Shown: positions 26,557-34,632 of the stretch, piece after piece | How positions within the stretch are numbered: the first letter of the stretch is position 1 | How the letters are laid out: every line of letters starts with the position of its first letter | DNA from: Fidelibacterota bacterium UBA7301 | GTDB taxonomy: Bacteria; Fidelibacterota; Marinisomatia; Marinisomatales; TCS55 | Assembly (NCBI GenBank): GCA_002471845.1 | Contig: DKQT01000014.1 | Location: 1 to 64,000 of the forward strand | Reading direction: 5' to 3' | DNA length: 64,000 nt | Notes under the pieces: model-generated | What the model saw: only the letters and a program-made list of their open reading frames with translations | Database searches by the model: none | Told to the model about the DNA's origin: nothing | Made by a program: the position numbers and the translations under genes

Positions 26557-27861
26557 ATGATGAAATACTTTAAGCCCATTTACATTATGGCCCTCCTCAC
26601 GGGTGGTTTGGTCATGGCGGATTCAAGTGAGGCAGCCCTTTTTACAGTAAACAATACCTGGATGCTGGTTTCCACCATTCTCGTGTTCATTATGCACTTG
26701 GGTTTTGCCACCTTGGAATCAGGGCTAACTCGGGCAAAGAATACAGTTAACATTTTATTTAAGAATGTATCTATCATTGCCATTGGGTTGCTTACCTACG
26801 CCATCTGCGGATTTAACCTCATGTATCCCGGAGAGTTTTCTTTGGGGGGGGTTTTCGGTTTTGCAGGATGGGGAATTTCAGTCCCCCAGGGTGCAGCGGG
26901 ATTGGTGGAATATGCTGATGGCGCTTATACTTATTTCACGGATTTCATTTTCCAGGCCATGTTTGCCGCAACGGCTGCAACCATTGTTTCCGGTGCTGTG
27001 GCAGAGAGAGTGAAGTTGGGGAGTTTTCTTATTTTCTCTACTCTGTATGTGGCTTTCATTTATCCCATTGCCGGTTCCTGGAAGTGGGGTGCAGGTTGGT
27101 TGGATCAAATAGGATTCTATGATTTTGCCGGTTCCACGCTGGTTCACAGCGTTGGTGGATGGGCCGCCCTGGTAGGGGCCGTAGTTTTAGGCCCGCGCAT
27201 TGGGAAATACGGCCGAAACGGCAAAGGGACTATTCCCATCATGGGGCATAGTATGCCCTTGGCCACCATTGGTGTTTTTCTCCTTTGGTTTGGCTGGTAC
27301 GGGTTTAATGGTGGTTCAGTGCTTTCAGCGGATCCGGGCCCCGTATCCTTCGTATTCGTTACCACCACTTTGGCCGCCGCCGCCGGTGTCATTGGCGCCA
27401 TGACACTTTCATGGACAATATCCAAAAAACCGGATTTATCCATGGTGTTGAACGGATCTTTAGCAGGGCTGGTTGGCATTACAGCCGGGGCTGATGTCAT
27501 CAGCCCCATGAATGCAGTTATAGTGGGTTATATTGCAGGATTGCTGGTTGTATCATCGGTCATGTTTTTTGACCGTTTGAAAATAGATGATCCTGTGGGT
27601 GCTGTTTCCGTTCATTTGACCTGTGGAATATGGGGTACCCTGGCTGTGGGGATATTTAGTCCGGAACACCAGTTCTTAACTCAATTGATAGGTGTGGGTG
27701 CTTATGGTCTTTTTTGTTTTGTTTCTGCCCTTGGACTTTTTTACGGAATTAAGACTGCGATTGGGTTGCGCGTAAGCGAGCAGGAAGAATTAGGTGGGTT
27801 GGACCTGGGTGAACACGAAATGGAAGCCTATGCTGGTTTTCAGATTTTCACTGTAGAATAA
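26557..27861 (+). CDS. amt: Ammonium transporter
   Basis: A 434-residue Amt channel protein with a cleavable signal-like N-terminus (to about residue 24) and 11 membrane helices. Family blocks are FIMHLGFATLESGLTRAKNTVNI near 45, DFIFQAMFAATAATIVSGAVAERVK near 128, SWKWGAGWLDQIGFYDFAGSTLVHSVGGWAAL near 172-203 with the first pore His, and VHLTCGIWGTLAVGIF near 352 with the second pore His. It is followed after 18 bases by a P-II gene, the usual pairing in which P-II blocks Amt under nitrogen excess. GAGGG lies before the ATG. Confidence 0.96.
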   Translation: MMKYFKPIYIMALLTGGLVMADSSEAALFTVNNTWMLVSTILVFIMHLGFATLESGLTRAKNTVNILFKNVSIIAIGLLTYAICGFNLMYPGEFSLGGVFGFAGWGISVPQGAAGLVEYADGAYTYFTDFIFQAMFAATAATIVSGAVAERVKLGSFLIFSTLYVAFIYPIAGSWKWGAGWLDQIGFYDFAGSTLVHSVGGWAALVGAVVLGPRIGKYGRNGKGTIPIMGHSMPLATIGVFLLWFGWYGFNGGSVLSADPGPVSFVFVTTTLAAAAGVIGAMTLSWTISKKPDLSMVLNGSLAGLVGITAGADVISPMNAVIVGYIAGLLVVSSVMFFDRLKIDDPVGAVSVHLTCGIWGTLAVGIFSPEHQFLTQLIGVGAYGLFCFVSALGLFYGIKTAIGLRVSEQEELGGLDLGEHEMEAYAGFQIFTVE

Positions 27862-27879
27862 ATCAAGTAGGGAGAAAAA

Positions 27880-28224
27880 ATGAAATTGATTATTGCTATC
27901 ATTCAACCGGAAGAATTACCTGCGATTAAAGAGGAACTCTTAAAGCACCAAATTTACAAATTCACTATTACAAATGCCAAAGGCCAGGGGAAGGAAATCC
28001 CGGTCCAAGAAGTATACCGCGGCATTTCCCATGAAATAACACTATTAAATAAAGTGAGACTGGAAATCGCAGTGAATGATGAATACGTGGATGCGGTGAT
28101 TGATGCTATTACCCTGGTGGCAAAACACGAAGGAGATAAGGGCCGCGGAAAGATATTTATTTTACCGATTGAAGAATGTATTCGCATCAGAACAGGTGAA
28201 AAAGGTTCCACAGCAATTGGGTAA
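27880..28224 (+). CDS. glnB: P-II family nitrogen regulator, variant
   Basis: A 114-residue P-II protein; by position next to amt it acts as GlnK. The frame matches GlnB: MKLIIAIIQPEELPAIKEEL, T-loop KGQGKEIPVQEVYRGISHEI with the modifiable Tyr (VYRG), Lys of LLNKV, and C-terminal ECIRIRTGEKG. Differences are visible: the conserved Arg-Gln of the T-loop base (the Gln contacts Mg/2-oxoglutarate) is Lys-Glu, and the ATP B-loop TGxxGDGK reads HEGDKGRGK with one extra residue. Effector sensing may therefore differ. A GGGAG ribosome site precedes the ATG. Confidence 0.93.
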   Translation: MKLIIAIIQPEELPAIKEELLKHQIYKFTITNAKGQGKEIPVQEVYRGISHEITLLNKVRLEIAVNDEYVDAVIDAITLVAKHEGDKGRGKIFILPIEECIRIRTGEKGSTAIG

Positions 28225-28250
28225 TAATGTATATTGCGCCTTGTATTTCC

Positions 28251-28278
28251 TTGAGAAAACTAAGAAATTCTTTAAAAA
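28251..28278 (+). promoter_or_regulatory. Weak candidate promoter of glnA
   Basis: TTGAGA and TAAAAA are 16 bases apart in the 110-base gap between glnB and glnA, about 56 bases before the ATG. This would allow glnA to be expressed apart from amt-glnB. The match is modest in an AT-rich stretch. AAAGGAG precedes the glnA ATG. Confidence 0.25.
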
Positions 28279-28334
28279 TATAGGGAATACAGGCACATTA
28301 CATTAAATAGTAATAAATAATTAAAGGAGAAAAA

Positions 28335-29345
28335 ATGGGATTAATTAAAGCTGAATATATCTGGATTGACGGCCACAAGCCAACTGCAAAACTTCGGTCT
28401 AAAACTAAAATCATTGATGGATCAATCTCTTCAGTAGAGGATATTCCCACATGGGGCTTTGATGGTTCCAGCACTATGCAGGCAGAAGGCACTGATAGTG
28501 ACTGTATGCTGAAGCCAGTCTATTTTCTTCCAGATCCTATTCGTGGTGGCGATGATATTTTGGTCATGAATGAAGTTTGTCTCCCTGATGGTACTGTTCA
28601 TGAGTCCAATACACGAGCAAAACTGGTAGAAATTGCAGAAAAGTATAAAGATGAAGAATCATGGTTTGGCATTGAACAGGAATACACATTTTTTGTAGGC
28701 CGTTCACCGCTAGGTTGGCCAGAAGGTGGTTATCCTGCGCCCCAAGGCCCATTTTACTGCGGTGTTGGCGCAGATGAAGTATTTGGCCGTGATATAGTGG
28801 AAGATCACATGGAAGCTTGTTTGGAAGCTGGTATCACCTTTTCCGGAATAAATGCAGAAGTCATGCCCGGCCAGTGGGAATTCCAAGTGGGGCCGGTGGG
28901 TGCTACAGATGCTGGCGATCAGCTTTGGCTGGCGCGCTGGCTCCTTTATCGCATTGCCGAAGAATACGGTGTAAATGCCACACTACACCCTAAACCAGTA
29001 AAAGGCGATTGGAATGGTGCCGGAGCACATACAAATTTTAGCACTAAAGCCATGCGTGAAAACGGAGGTATTAAAGTAGTTGAAGCTGCCTGCGAGGCTC
29101 TTGGGGAAAAACATGAAGAACATATTGCTGTTTATGGCGCCCATAACGAAGAAAGATTAACCGGGCTCCATGAAACTTGTTCCATTCATGAATTTCGATA
29201 TGCTGTGAGCGATCGTGGGGCGTCCATTCGCATACCTATGGCAACAGTAAATGCTGGTCACGGATATTTGGAAGACCGACGTCCATCAGCTAATATGGAT
29301 CCCTATCAGGTCTGTGCAGCACTGATTGAAACATGTTGTTCTTGA
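28335..29345 (+). CDS. glnA: Glutamine synthetase, eukaryotic type (GSII)
   Basis: A 336-residue type II glutamine synthetase, much shorter than bacterial GSI (about 470). Family features are KAEYIWIDGHKPTAKLRSKTKI at the start, WGFDGSSTMQAEGTDSDC near 40-57, GIEQEYTFF near 112 with the catalytic Glu, PGQWEFQVGP near 175, and KGDWNGAGAHTNFST near 224. The C-terminal RRPSANMDPYQV is the GSII end. It makes glutamine from glutamate, ammonia and ATP. GSII lacks the adenylylation site of GSI, so control would be transcriptional or by feedback. It closes the asnC-amt-glnB-glnA module. Confidence 0.96.
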   Translation: MGLIKAEYIWIDGHKPTAKLRSKTKIIDGSISSVEDIPTWGFDGSSTMQAEGTDSDCMLKPVYFLPDPIRGGDDILVMNEVCLPDGTVHESNTRAKLVEIAEKYKDEESWFGIEQEYTFFVGRSPLGWPEGGYPAPQGPFYCGVGADEVFGRDIVEDHMEACLEAGITFSGINAEVMPGQWEFQVGPVGATDAGDQLWLARWLLYRIAEEYGVNATLHPKPVKGDWNGAGAHTNFSTKAMRENGGIKVVEAACEALGEKHEEHIAVYGAHNEERLTGLHETCSIHEFRYAVSDRGASIRIPMATVNAGHGYLEDRRPSANMDPYQVCAALIETCCS

Positions 29346-29373
29346 GCTAACTTGCCATAAAATGAACCTAACG

Positions 29374-29405
29374 GAAGGCCTCGAATTGAGGCCTTCTTCT
29401 TTTCC
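29374..29405 (+). terminator. Rho-independent terminator after glnA
   Basis: A perfect 9-bp stem GAAGGCCTC/GAGGCCTTC with a GAATT loop, followed by a T-rich run (TTCTTTT). It begins 28 bases after the glnA stop. Confidence 0.85.
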
Positions 29406-29447
29406 AATATTTCCGTAAACTCCCGACGGAAAAGAATCTACTAAACC

Positions 29448-30788
29448 ATGAAATCATTCCTAAAATTGATTCTTCCACTTTTTCTTTTAAATGCTTGTGT
29501 TAAAAAGGAAGAAGGAACAAACACAACATGGCAGGTAGTTCAAGATGAAATTTTGACACCTCAATGTGCCAATTGTCATATGAGCGGGACAGCTATTATG
29601 AAACAATCTGGATTGGATTTGAGCAAGGGCAATGCCTATGGTGCCATGGTAGCTGTTTCCCCAAAAAACATTTCAGCGAAGGAAGATGGATTGGTGATCG
29701 TCAGTAATGAAGGTGGGCTTAAAGGTCTTGGGAAAAGTTTCCTGTGGGAAAAGATCAATGCCTACGACCGTGAGCATTATTTGGAAAATCATCCGGATTA
29801 TGGTCAAATGATGCCGCCGGGAGAAAGTTTCTTAACCGATGGGCAGTTACAATTTGTAAGGGCATGGATTGAAGCCAGGGCGCCTGAGGAGGGTATTGTA
29901 GCGGATGAAGAATTATTAGCTGATTCTAATCGTTATGTATCCAGGGCTTTCAAGCCGTTGAACCCTCCTGAAAACGGGTTTCAACTTCACCTAGGTCCTT
30001 TCGAGGTTCAACCAAATTTTGAGCGGGAATTTTTCCATTATACCGATACTAAATTATCGGAAGACGTATACGTTAACCGCATTCAGATTGAAATGCGTCC
30101 TGGCAGTCACCATTTTATTATGTATTCATTTGAGAAAGACACCAAAACAGGTGAATTGCCTGTCTTTGGTGTCGATCGGGAGTTGAGAGACCCTGATGGT
30201 GCTATCCATACACCCACCTTTCTGACTATATTTAACCATCAATTTTTTGGTGGAACCCAGTGGCCCCGGCTTGATTATAAAATGCCCCCGGGGGTTGCCT
30301 TGCGATTACCCTCAAAATTTGGATTAGATCAAAATACACACTATGTAAACAGGACAGATTCAGTGATGATCGGTGAAGTTTTTTCAAATATCCATACCAT
30401 AAATAAGTCTGATGTCCAACACGTGGCAGAGTTGTTTTCAATGTCCCATATGAATTTCAGCCTACCACCTAAAAAAATAACAACACTTACACGAACATTT
30501 AACGTATCGAAAAGAATAAAGATTGGACAGGTTTTTTCACAAGCCCATGAGAAAATGACCGAGTTTGTGGTGAAAATATCAGGCGGATCACGTGCTGGTG
30601 AAATTATTTATTGGACAGATGATTGGGCACATCCACCCATATTGCAATTTGACCCCCTAATTGAATTAAATCCTGGTGAAGGCTTAACACTCATTGCGAC
30701 TTATGATAATCCAACAGATAAAACTGTAACATTTGGGTTTTTATCTACCGATGAAATGATGATCCTTTTTGGTTGGTATTACCAATAA
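29448..30788 (+). CDS. Cytochrome c / PHM-like copper-domain fusion lipoprotein
   Basis: A 446-residue lipoprotein (signal, lipobox Cys17). Residues 30-145 form a cytochrome-c-like domain with haem motif CANCH (40-44) and a candidate axial Met in MMPPG (122-123). Residues 170-446 resemble the two-domain fold of peptidylglycine alpha-hydroxylating and related ascorbate-type copper monooxygenases: paired His221-His222 in GSHHFIMY, His298 in THYVN, then AHEKM (His367) and TDEMM (Met437) where the second copper is held. The usual His-x-His of that second site is Gln-Ala-His, so one ligand seems missing. Partner and substrate are unknown; it may be an extracytoplasmic electron-transfer or oxygenase protein. 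Confidence 0.7.
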   Translation: MKSFLKLILPLFLLNACVKKEEGTNTTWQVVQDEILTPQCANCHMSGTAIMKQSGLDLSKGNAYGAMVAVSPKNISAKEDGLVIVSNEGGLKGLGKSFLWEKINAYDREHYLENHPDYGQMMPPGESFLTDGQLQFVRAWIEARAPEEGIVADEELLADSNRYVSRAFKPLNPPENGFQLHLGPFEVQPNFEREFFHYTDTKLSEDVYVNRIQIEMRPGSHHFIMYSFEKDTKTGELPVFGVDRELRDPDGAIHTPTFLTIFNHQFFGGTQWPRLDYKMPPGVALRLPSKFGLDQNTHYVNRTDSVMIGEVFSNIHTINKSDVQHVAELFSMSHMNFSLPPKKITTLTRTFNVSKRIKIGQVFSQAHEKMTEFVVKISGGSRAGEIIYWTDDWAHPPILQFDPLIELNPGEGLTLIATYDNPTDKTVTFGFLSTDEMMILFGWYYQ

Positions 30789-30832
30789 GCGATTAATTTC
30801 TCTTTGCAGATCAAGAAGCCAACCCAATATTT

Positions 30833-32044
30833 ATGTTAAACAAAAATATAAAAATATTGATGCTGGTCACTTTTTTCTGTGTGGAAATAATCCAGGCCCA
30901 AAATAGTTATCCAATCATTTTGGTTCACGGTTTTATGGGTTGGGGCCGGGATGAAATGGGTTCCTATCGTTATTGGGGCGGTAAATTTGATTTAGAACAA
31001 TATTTAAGGGACCAAGAGTATACTGTTTTTACTGCAAGCGTTGGCCCTGTATCTTCAAATTGGGATCGCGCTGTTGAACTGTATTATCAAATTAAGGGAG
31101 GCCAAGTAGATTATGGCAGGGACCATTCTGAACTATTTGACCTAATTCAAAAACCGAAGGAAAAATCCTTTCCTGGTCTATATCCGCAATGGGATGAAGC
31201 ACATCCAGTACATTTGGTCGGCCATAGTATGGGGGGACAGACAATTAGGATGCTGGATTATCTGCTGAGAACATCTATCAAAGATTCTTCAGGCGTCGTA
31301 GAACAAAGTCAACTTTTAGGAGACATTCACACTGGTTGGATTAAATCCATTACATCGCTCTCTACACCCCATAATGGAACAACTTTATCCGACATTGTAA
31401 CAACTGGAATTCCTTTTTTACAGGATTTTATTGCTGTGGGTGCGGTGTCAGGAAATTCATTTTATAATTTTGATCTTCAACAATGGGGATTTAGAAAAAT
31501 GGACGGTGAATCTTGGGGAGATTATTTCAGACGTATGAAGGATCACCCTGCATGGGGGACAAAAAATATGGTTGCTTGGGACGCAAGCGTTGAAGGTGCA
31601 CGTCAAATGAATACATTTTGTACCGCAAACCCCATTATTTATTATTTTTCTTATGTAACCAGCAATACAATCTTGGATTCCAGTTCATACCGCCATATAC
31701 CGGAAAAAAGTATGACCTTTATCATTAGGGCAAATGCGCGGCTTATGGGAATGAAGAAGGCATTTTATGCTGATGGATCATCAACAGATTCTACTTGGTA
31801 TGAGAACGATGGCATCGTAAATAAAGTATCGATGTATGGGCCAACAAGCGGTGCTAATGGCCCAGATCCAATAACTATTTACAGAAAGGATGAACTGCTT
31901 ATACCAGGCCAGTGGTATGTAATGGGAGAATATCGGTCTGACCACAGGAAGTTTGTCGGTCACAGTTTGAAGCAAAGTGAAATGGATTCCTTAAAAATAA
32001 TATATTCCGATCACATGGCTTTGCTCTGGACATTACCGGAATAG
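30833..32044 (+). CDS. Secreted lipase, family I.5-like
   Basis: A 403-residue secreted hydrolase with a signal peptide ending near IIQAQ (residue 22). It closely follows the thermophilic Bacillus/Geobacillus and staphylococcal lipase family: ILVHGFMGWGRDEMGSYRYW, ASVGPVSSNWDRAVELYYQIKGG, the nucleophile elbow GHSMGG, SLSTPHNGTTL, the catalytic-Asp segment ENDGIVNKVSMYGP and the catalytic His near YRSDHRKFVGHS. Of the zinc ligands of those enzymes, the Asp of NWDRA, one His (YGRDH) and the Asp of WDASVEGA seem kept, while the second His is not. It probably degrades external triglycerides or esters. It is followed after 11 bases by csaA. Confidence 0.9.
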   Translation: MLNKNIKILMLVTFFCVEIIQAQNSYPIILVHGFMGWGRDEMGSYRYWGGKFDLEQYLRDQEYTVFTASVGPVSSNWDRAVELYYQIKGGQVDYGRDHSELFDLIQKPKEKSFPGLYPQWDEAHPVHLVGHSMGGQTIRMLDYLLRTSIKDSSGVVEQSQLLGDIHTGWIKSITSLSTPHNGTTLSDIVTTGIPFLQDFIAVGAVSGNSFYNFDLQQWGFRKMDGESWGDYFRRMKDHPAWGTKNMVAWDASVEGARQMNTFCTANPIIYYFSYVTSNTILDSSSYRHIPEKSMTFIIRANARLMGMKKAFYADGSSTDSTWYENDGIVNKVSMYGPTSGANGPDPITIYRKDELLIPGQWYVMGEYRSDHRKFVGHSLKQSEMDSLKIIYSDHMALLWTLPE

Positions 32045-32055
32045 AAGTATACCGG

Positions 32056-32385
32056 ATGATTAATATAAAAGATTTTTCTACATTAGAGTTAAGAATAGGT
32101 ACAATTGAAAAAGTTGAACCTTTTCCCGAAGCAAAAAAGGCGGCCTATAAACTATGTATTAATTTTGGTTCCCATGGAAAAAAGTGGTCCAGCGCACAGA
32201 TTATAAAAAATTATTCATTAAAAGAATTAAAAGGTCTCCAGATTCTGGCAGCAATGAATCTGGGGGATAAAAAAATTGGCCCATTCACATCGGAGGTTCT
32301 TGTTATGGGCGCTGAAGACCGAAATGGAAATATCGTGCTTTTAGAACCAGAACGTGAAATTCAAAATGGATCTAAAGCCAGTTAA
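32056..32385 (+). CDS. csaA: CsaA-type tRNA-binding protein
   Basis: A 109-residue stand-alone OB-fold domain like the C-terminus of methionyl-tRNA synthetase and Arc1p. FSTLELRIGTIEKVEPFPEAKKAAYKLCINFG at the start and QILAAMNLGDKKIGPFTSEVLVMGA near 75 are characteristic of CsaA. The family binds tRNA as a dimer and was linked to protein secretion in Bacillus. It sits between the lipase and marR genes; the lipase start may be on the same transcript, but no functional link is evident. Confidence 0.92.
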   Translation: MINIKDFSTLELRIGTIEKVEPFPEAKKAAYKLCINFGSHGKKWSSAQIIKNYSLKELKGLQILAAMNLGDKKIGPFTSEVLVMGAEDRNGNIVLLEPEREIQNGSKAS

Positions 32386-32406
32386 TAAACTTGACCGGAA
32401 TACTAT

Positions 32407-32427
32407 ATATTTGTAATATACAAATAT
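32407..32427. promoter_or_regulatory. 9-3-9 palindromic operator at the marR start
   Basis: ATATTTGTA-ATA-TACAAATAT is a perfect inverted repeat that ends inside the marR start codon (ATG at 32426). Its position and size fit an autoregulatory MarR-dimer site that would block both the promoter and the initiation region. Confidence 0.6.
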
Positions 32428-32848
32428 GGAAATTGGAGAACTACTAAAGCAATTCCTTATTGACCTCCAGGCTTTGTTCCGCACTAGGACAAAAAATTTA
32501 AATCTAACCCTGCCCCAAATTATGTTAATATCTTCTATTCCAACTGATGGAATTGATATGACTTCCCTTTCACAGCGAATTGGTGTGGACAATAGCACTT
32601 TAACACGGTTGATTGGGGTGCTGGCGAAAAATCGATTTGTTCAAAAAAACAATAATCCTCTGGATGGAAGGTCAACGCTGGTGTCCTTGACCGAATCGGG
32701 GGAGGAATTGCAGCTGACCATTGAAACTGAAATCGATAGATTCGGATCTGAATTGTTTCATCAAATACCTATTGAAGACCAAGAAGAAATGAAAGAAATC
32801 CTGTCTTCATTTCATTGGATTGTGTCAAAATACAGGTTAAATCAATAA
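32426..32848 (+). CDS. MarR family transcriptional regulator
   Basis: A 140-residue MarR-type winged-helix protein. The recognition region is MTSLSQRIGVDNSTLTRLIGVLAKNRFVQK near 50-79, and the wing is NNPLDGRSTLVSLTESGEEL near 80-99 with the family DxR (here DGRS). Flanking helices form the dimer interface. The ligand is unknown. The perfect palindrome over its own start codon strongly suggests autoregulation. It is two bases before mutY, whose start also carries a weaker copy of the site, so it may also affect mutY and the genes after it. Confidence 0.93.
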   Translation: MEIGELLKQFLIDLQALFRTRTKNLNLTLPQIMLISSIPTDGIDMTSLSQRIGVDNSTLTRLIGVLAKNRFVQKNNNPLDGRSTLVSLTESGEELQLTIETEIDRFGSELFHQIPIEDQEEMKEILSSFHWIVSKYRLNQ

Positions 32849-32867
32849 ATATGTATTATACAAATAT
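32847..32867. promoter_or_regulatory. Second, imperfect copy of the MarR-type palindrome
   Basis: AAATATGTA-TTA-TACAAATAT shares the full right half-site with the perfect palindrome at 32407-32427 and matches seven of nine positions in the left. It spans the marR stop/mutY start junction (mutY ATG at 32851). AT-rich codons could produce it by chance. Confidence 0.35.
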
Positions 32868-33906
32868 ATCTAGTATAATTCTCAATTGGTATGATCAAAA
32901 TAAACGTAATCTGCCTTGGAGATTGTCTCAGGATCCTTACAAAATATGGCTCTCAGAAGTTATGCTACAGCAAACACGGGTGGAAACAGTTATCCCATAT
33001 TATGAAAATTGGTTAAATCATCACCCTACTTTAGGCTCTGTTGTGGATGCAGAACTGGATAGTCTTTTAAAAATATGGGAGGGGTTAGGTTATTATTCGC
33101 GCTGTAGAAATTTTTATTCTGCGGTTAAAAAGGTTCAAAAGGAATATGGCGGCGTTATCCCGGATGATTTTGTAGCTTTTAGATCCCTTCCAGGAGTGGG
33201 AGAATATATTGCCGGGGCAGTGATGTCCATTGCCTTTGAAAAACCCTTTGTCGCGTTAGATGGGAACCTGAGCCGGGTTATGTTCAGAATATTGGGGATT
33301 AAAAGAAAATCCAATAGAAATAAAGGTAGAGTCAAAAAACATCTAACAGAGTTGGTAGGAATAACCAGGCCTGGGGATATCAACCAGGCTTTGATGGATT
33401 TGGGAAGTTCCCTATGCCGGTCTAAAGTAGCCGAATGTGCTCAATGCCCATTGAATATTTCCTGTAAAGCATTTCAATCCGGCAATTCATTGGGCTATCC
33501 TGAAAAAACTTCCGTAAAGCAAATCCCCGTGAAAAAGATTGCCGCCGCCTTGTTTGAAAATGAGAATAAGATATTAATATCAAAACGTCCTGAGCAGGGT
33601 CTTTTGGGAGGACTATGGGAATTACCCAACGCAGAAATTGGATATGGAAAATCACCTGAAGAGTCCTTGTCAGCTAATTTGCATAAACAATTTGGGTTTG
33701 AGGTAAAAGTTGGGAATAATATGGGAAAGATCAATCATGCATTTACCCATTTCAAAATGAATGTTTCTCTATATCGATGCAGTTTAGGAAACACAAGTAT
33801 TTCAGAACCAAAAGCAAAGTGGGTTTCCAAGGCAGAATTGCAGCATTATGCCTTTTCTAAGGCAAATCATAAACTTTTTGGACTGATGACAAAAAAGAAT
33901 GTTTAG
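32851..33906 (+). CDS. mutY: A/G-specific adenine glycosylase
   Basis: A 351-residue MutY that removes adenine mispaired with 8-oxoguanine. VMLQQTRVETVIPYYENW near 35-52 contains the catalytic region, the helix-hairpin-helix reads LPGVGEYIAGAVMSIAF with the following Asp (ALDGN), and the [4Fe-4S] cysteines are spaced C-x6-C-x2-C-x5-C (CRSKVAECAQCPLNISC). Residues from about 235 form the NUDIX-like 8-oxoG recognition domain. The frame is open upstream inside marR, but the ATG at 32851 gives the normal N-terminus. It overlaps plsC by eight bases. Confidence 0.96.
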   Translation: MYYTNISSIILNWYDQNKRNLPWRLSQDPYKIWLSEVMLQQTRVETVIPYYENWLNHHPTLGSVVDAELDSLLKIWEGLGYYSRCRNFYSAVKKVQKEYGGVIPDDFVAFRSLPGVGEYIAGAVMSIAFEKPFVALDGNLSRVMFRILGIKRKSNRNKGRVKKHLTELVGITRPGDINQALMDLGSSLCRSKVAECAQCPLNISCKAFQSGNSLGYPEKTSVKQIPVKKIAAALFENENKILISKRPEQGLLGGLWELPNAEIGYGKSPEESLSANLHKQFGFEVKVGNNMGKINHAFTHFKMNVSLYRCSLGNTSISEPKAKWVSKAELQHYAFSKANHKLFGLMTKKNV

Positions 33907-34606
33907 AATAATTCTATCCCTCATTCTCTGGCCCATTTGGGTAATGATGTTTTTACTCGGTACTCTGATCTATTCAGTTTCAATTATTTTCTTTCCCGCC
34001 GACCGGCTCCATCCCTTGGCAAGGGTTTTGGCTAGATTATTAATGCTGTTCGGCGGACAATGGTTTCAGGTAAGGGGCAATGCGCCCGATCCGAAAAATG
34101 GCCCATATTTATACATGATGAACCACGAATCCCTTTTTGATGGGTTTATGATGGTGGCAGGGATTCGCCATTATTTTACGGGGGTGGGTGCTGTAGAACA
34201 ATTTTCCTACCCTATCTGGGGATATCTGGTAAAAAAATATGGCGTAATCCCAATCATCAGGCAGCAATTGGATAATGCTATATCCAGTCTTGTGAAGGTA
34301 GAAGAAGCAATCGGGAGAGGTGTATCCATGATGATCGCTCCAGAAGGCACACGTACACTCACAGGGAAGTTGAGTCCGTTTAAAAAAGGTCCCTTCCATG
34401 TAGCAAAAAATACAGGTATTACCATAATTCCTGTTGGTTTGTTAGGTGCCTACAAGGCAAAAAATAAAAATGACTGGCGGATCAAGCCCAGCGTTTTAAC
34501 TACCGTTTTTGGCGACCCCATTAAAGAGGAAGATTATAAACACCTGACCCTGGATGAGTTGCGAGATTTGATTAAAGAAAAAATAACAGAATTAATAGAC
34601 GGATAA
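33899..34606 (+). CDS. plsC: 1-acyl-glycerol-3-phosphate acyltransferase family protein
   Basis: A 235-residue membrane acyltransferase. The N-terminus has one long hydrophobic hairpin (residues 1-30). The catalytic motif is NHESLFDG (HxxxxD) near 79, the glycerol-phosphate site is IAPEGTRTLTGKLSPFKKGPFHVA near 145, and IPVGLLGAY near 180 is the later family block. It probably adds the second acyl chain in phosphatidic acid synthesis. It overlaps mutY by eight bases, so both are likely on the marR transcript. Confidence 0.93.
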   Translation: MFRIILSLILWPIWVMMFLLGTLIYSVSIIFFPADRLHPLARVLARLLMLFGGQWFQVRGNAPDPKNGPYLYMMNHESLFDGFMMVAGIRHYFTGVGAVEQFSYPIWGYLVKKYGVIPIIRQQLDNAISSLVKVEEAIGRGVSMMIAPEGTRTLTGKLSPFKKGPFHVAKNTGITIIPVGLLGAYKAKNKNDWRIKPSVLTTVFGDPIKEEDYKHLTLDELRDLIKEKITELIDG

Positions 34607-34632
34607 TTACCGGATTAACTTTTACTACAAAA

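Noticed and set aside
27144..27509. Long antisense open frames across amt and other strongly hydrophobic genes
   Set aside because: They mirror the third-position bias of the real genes, lack ribosome sites and have no recognisable domains.
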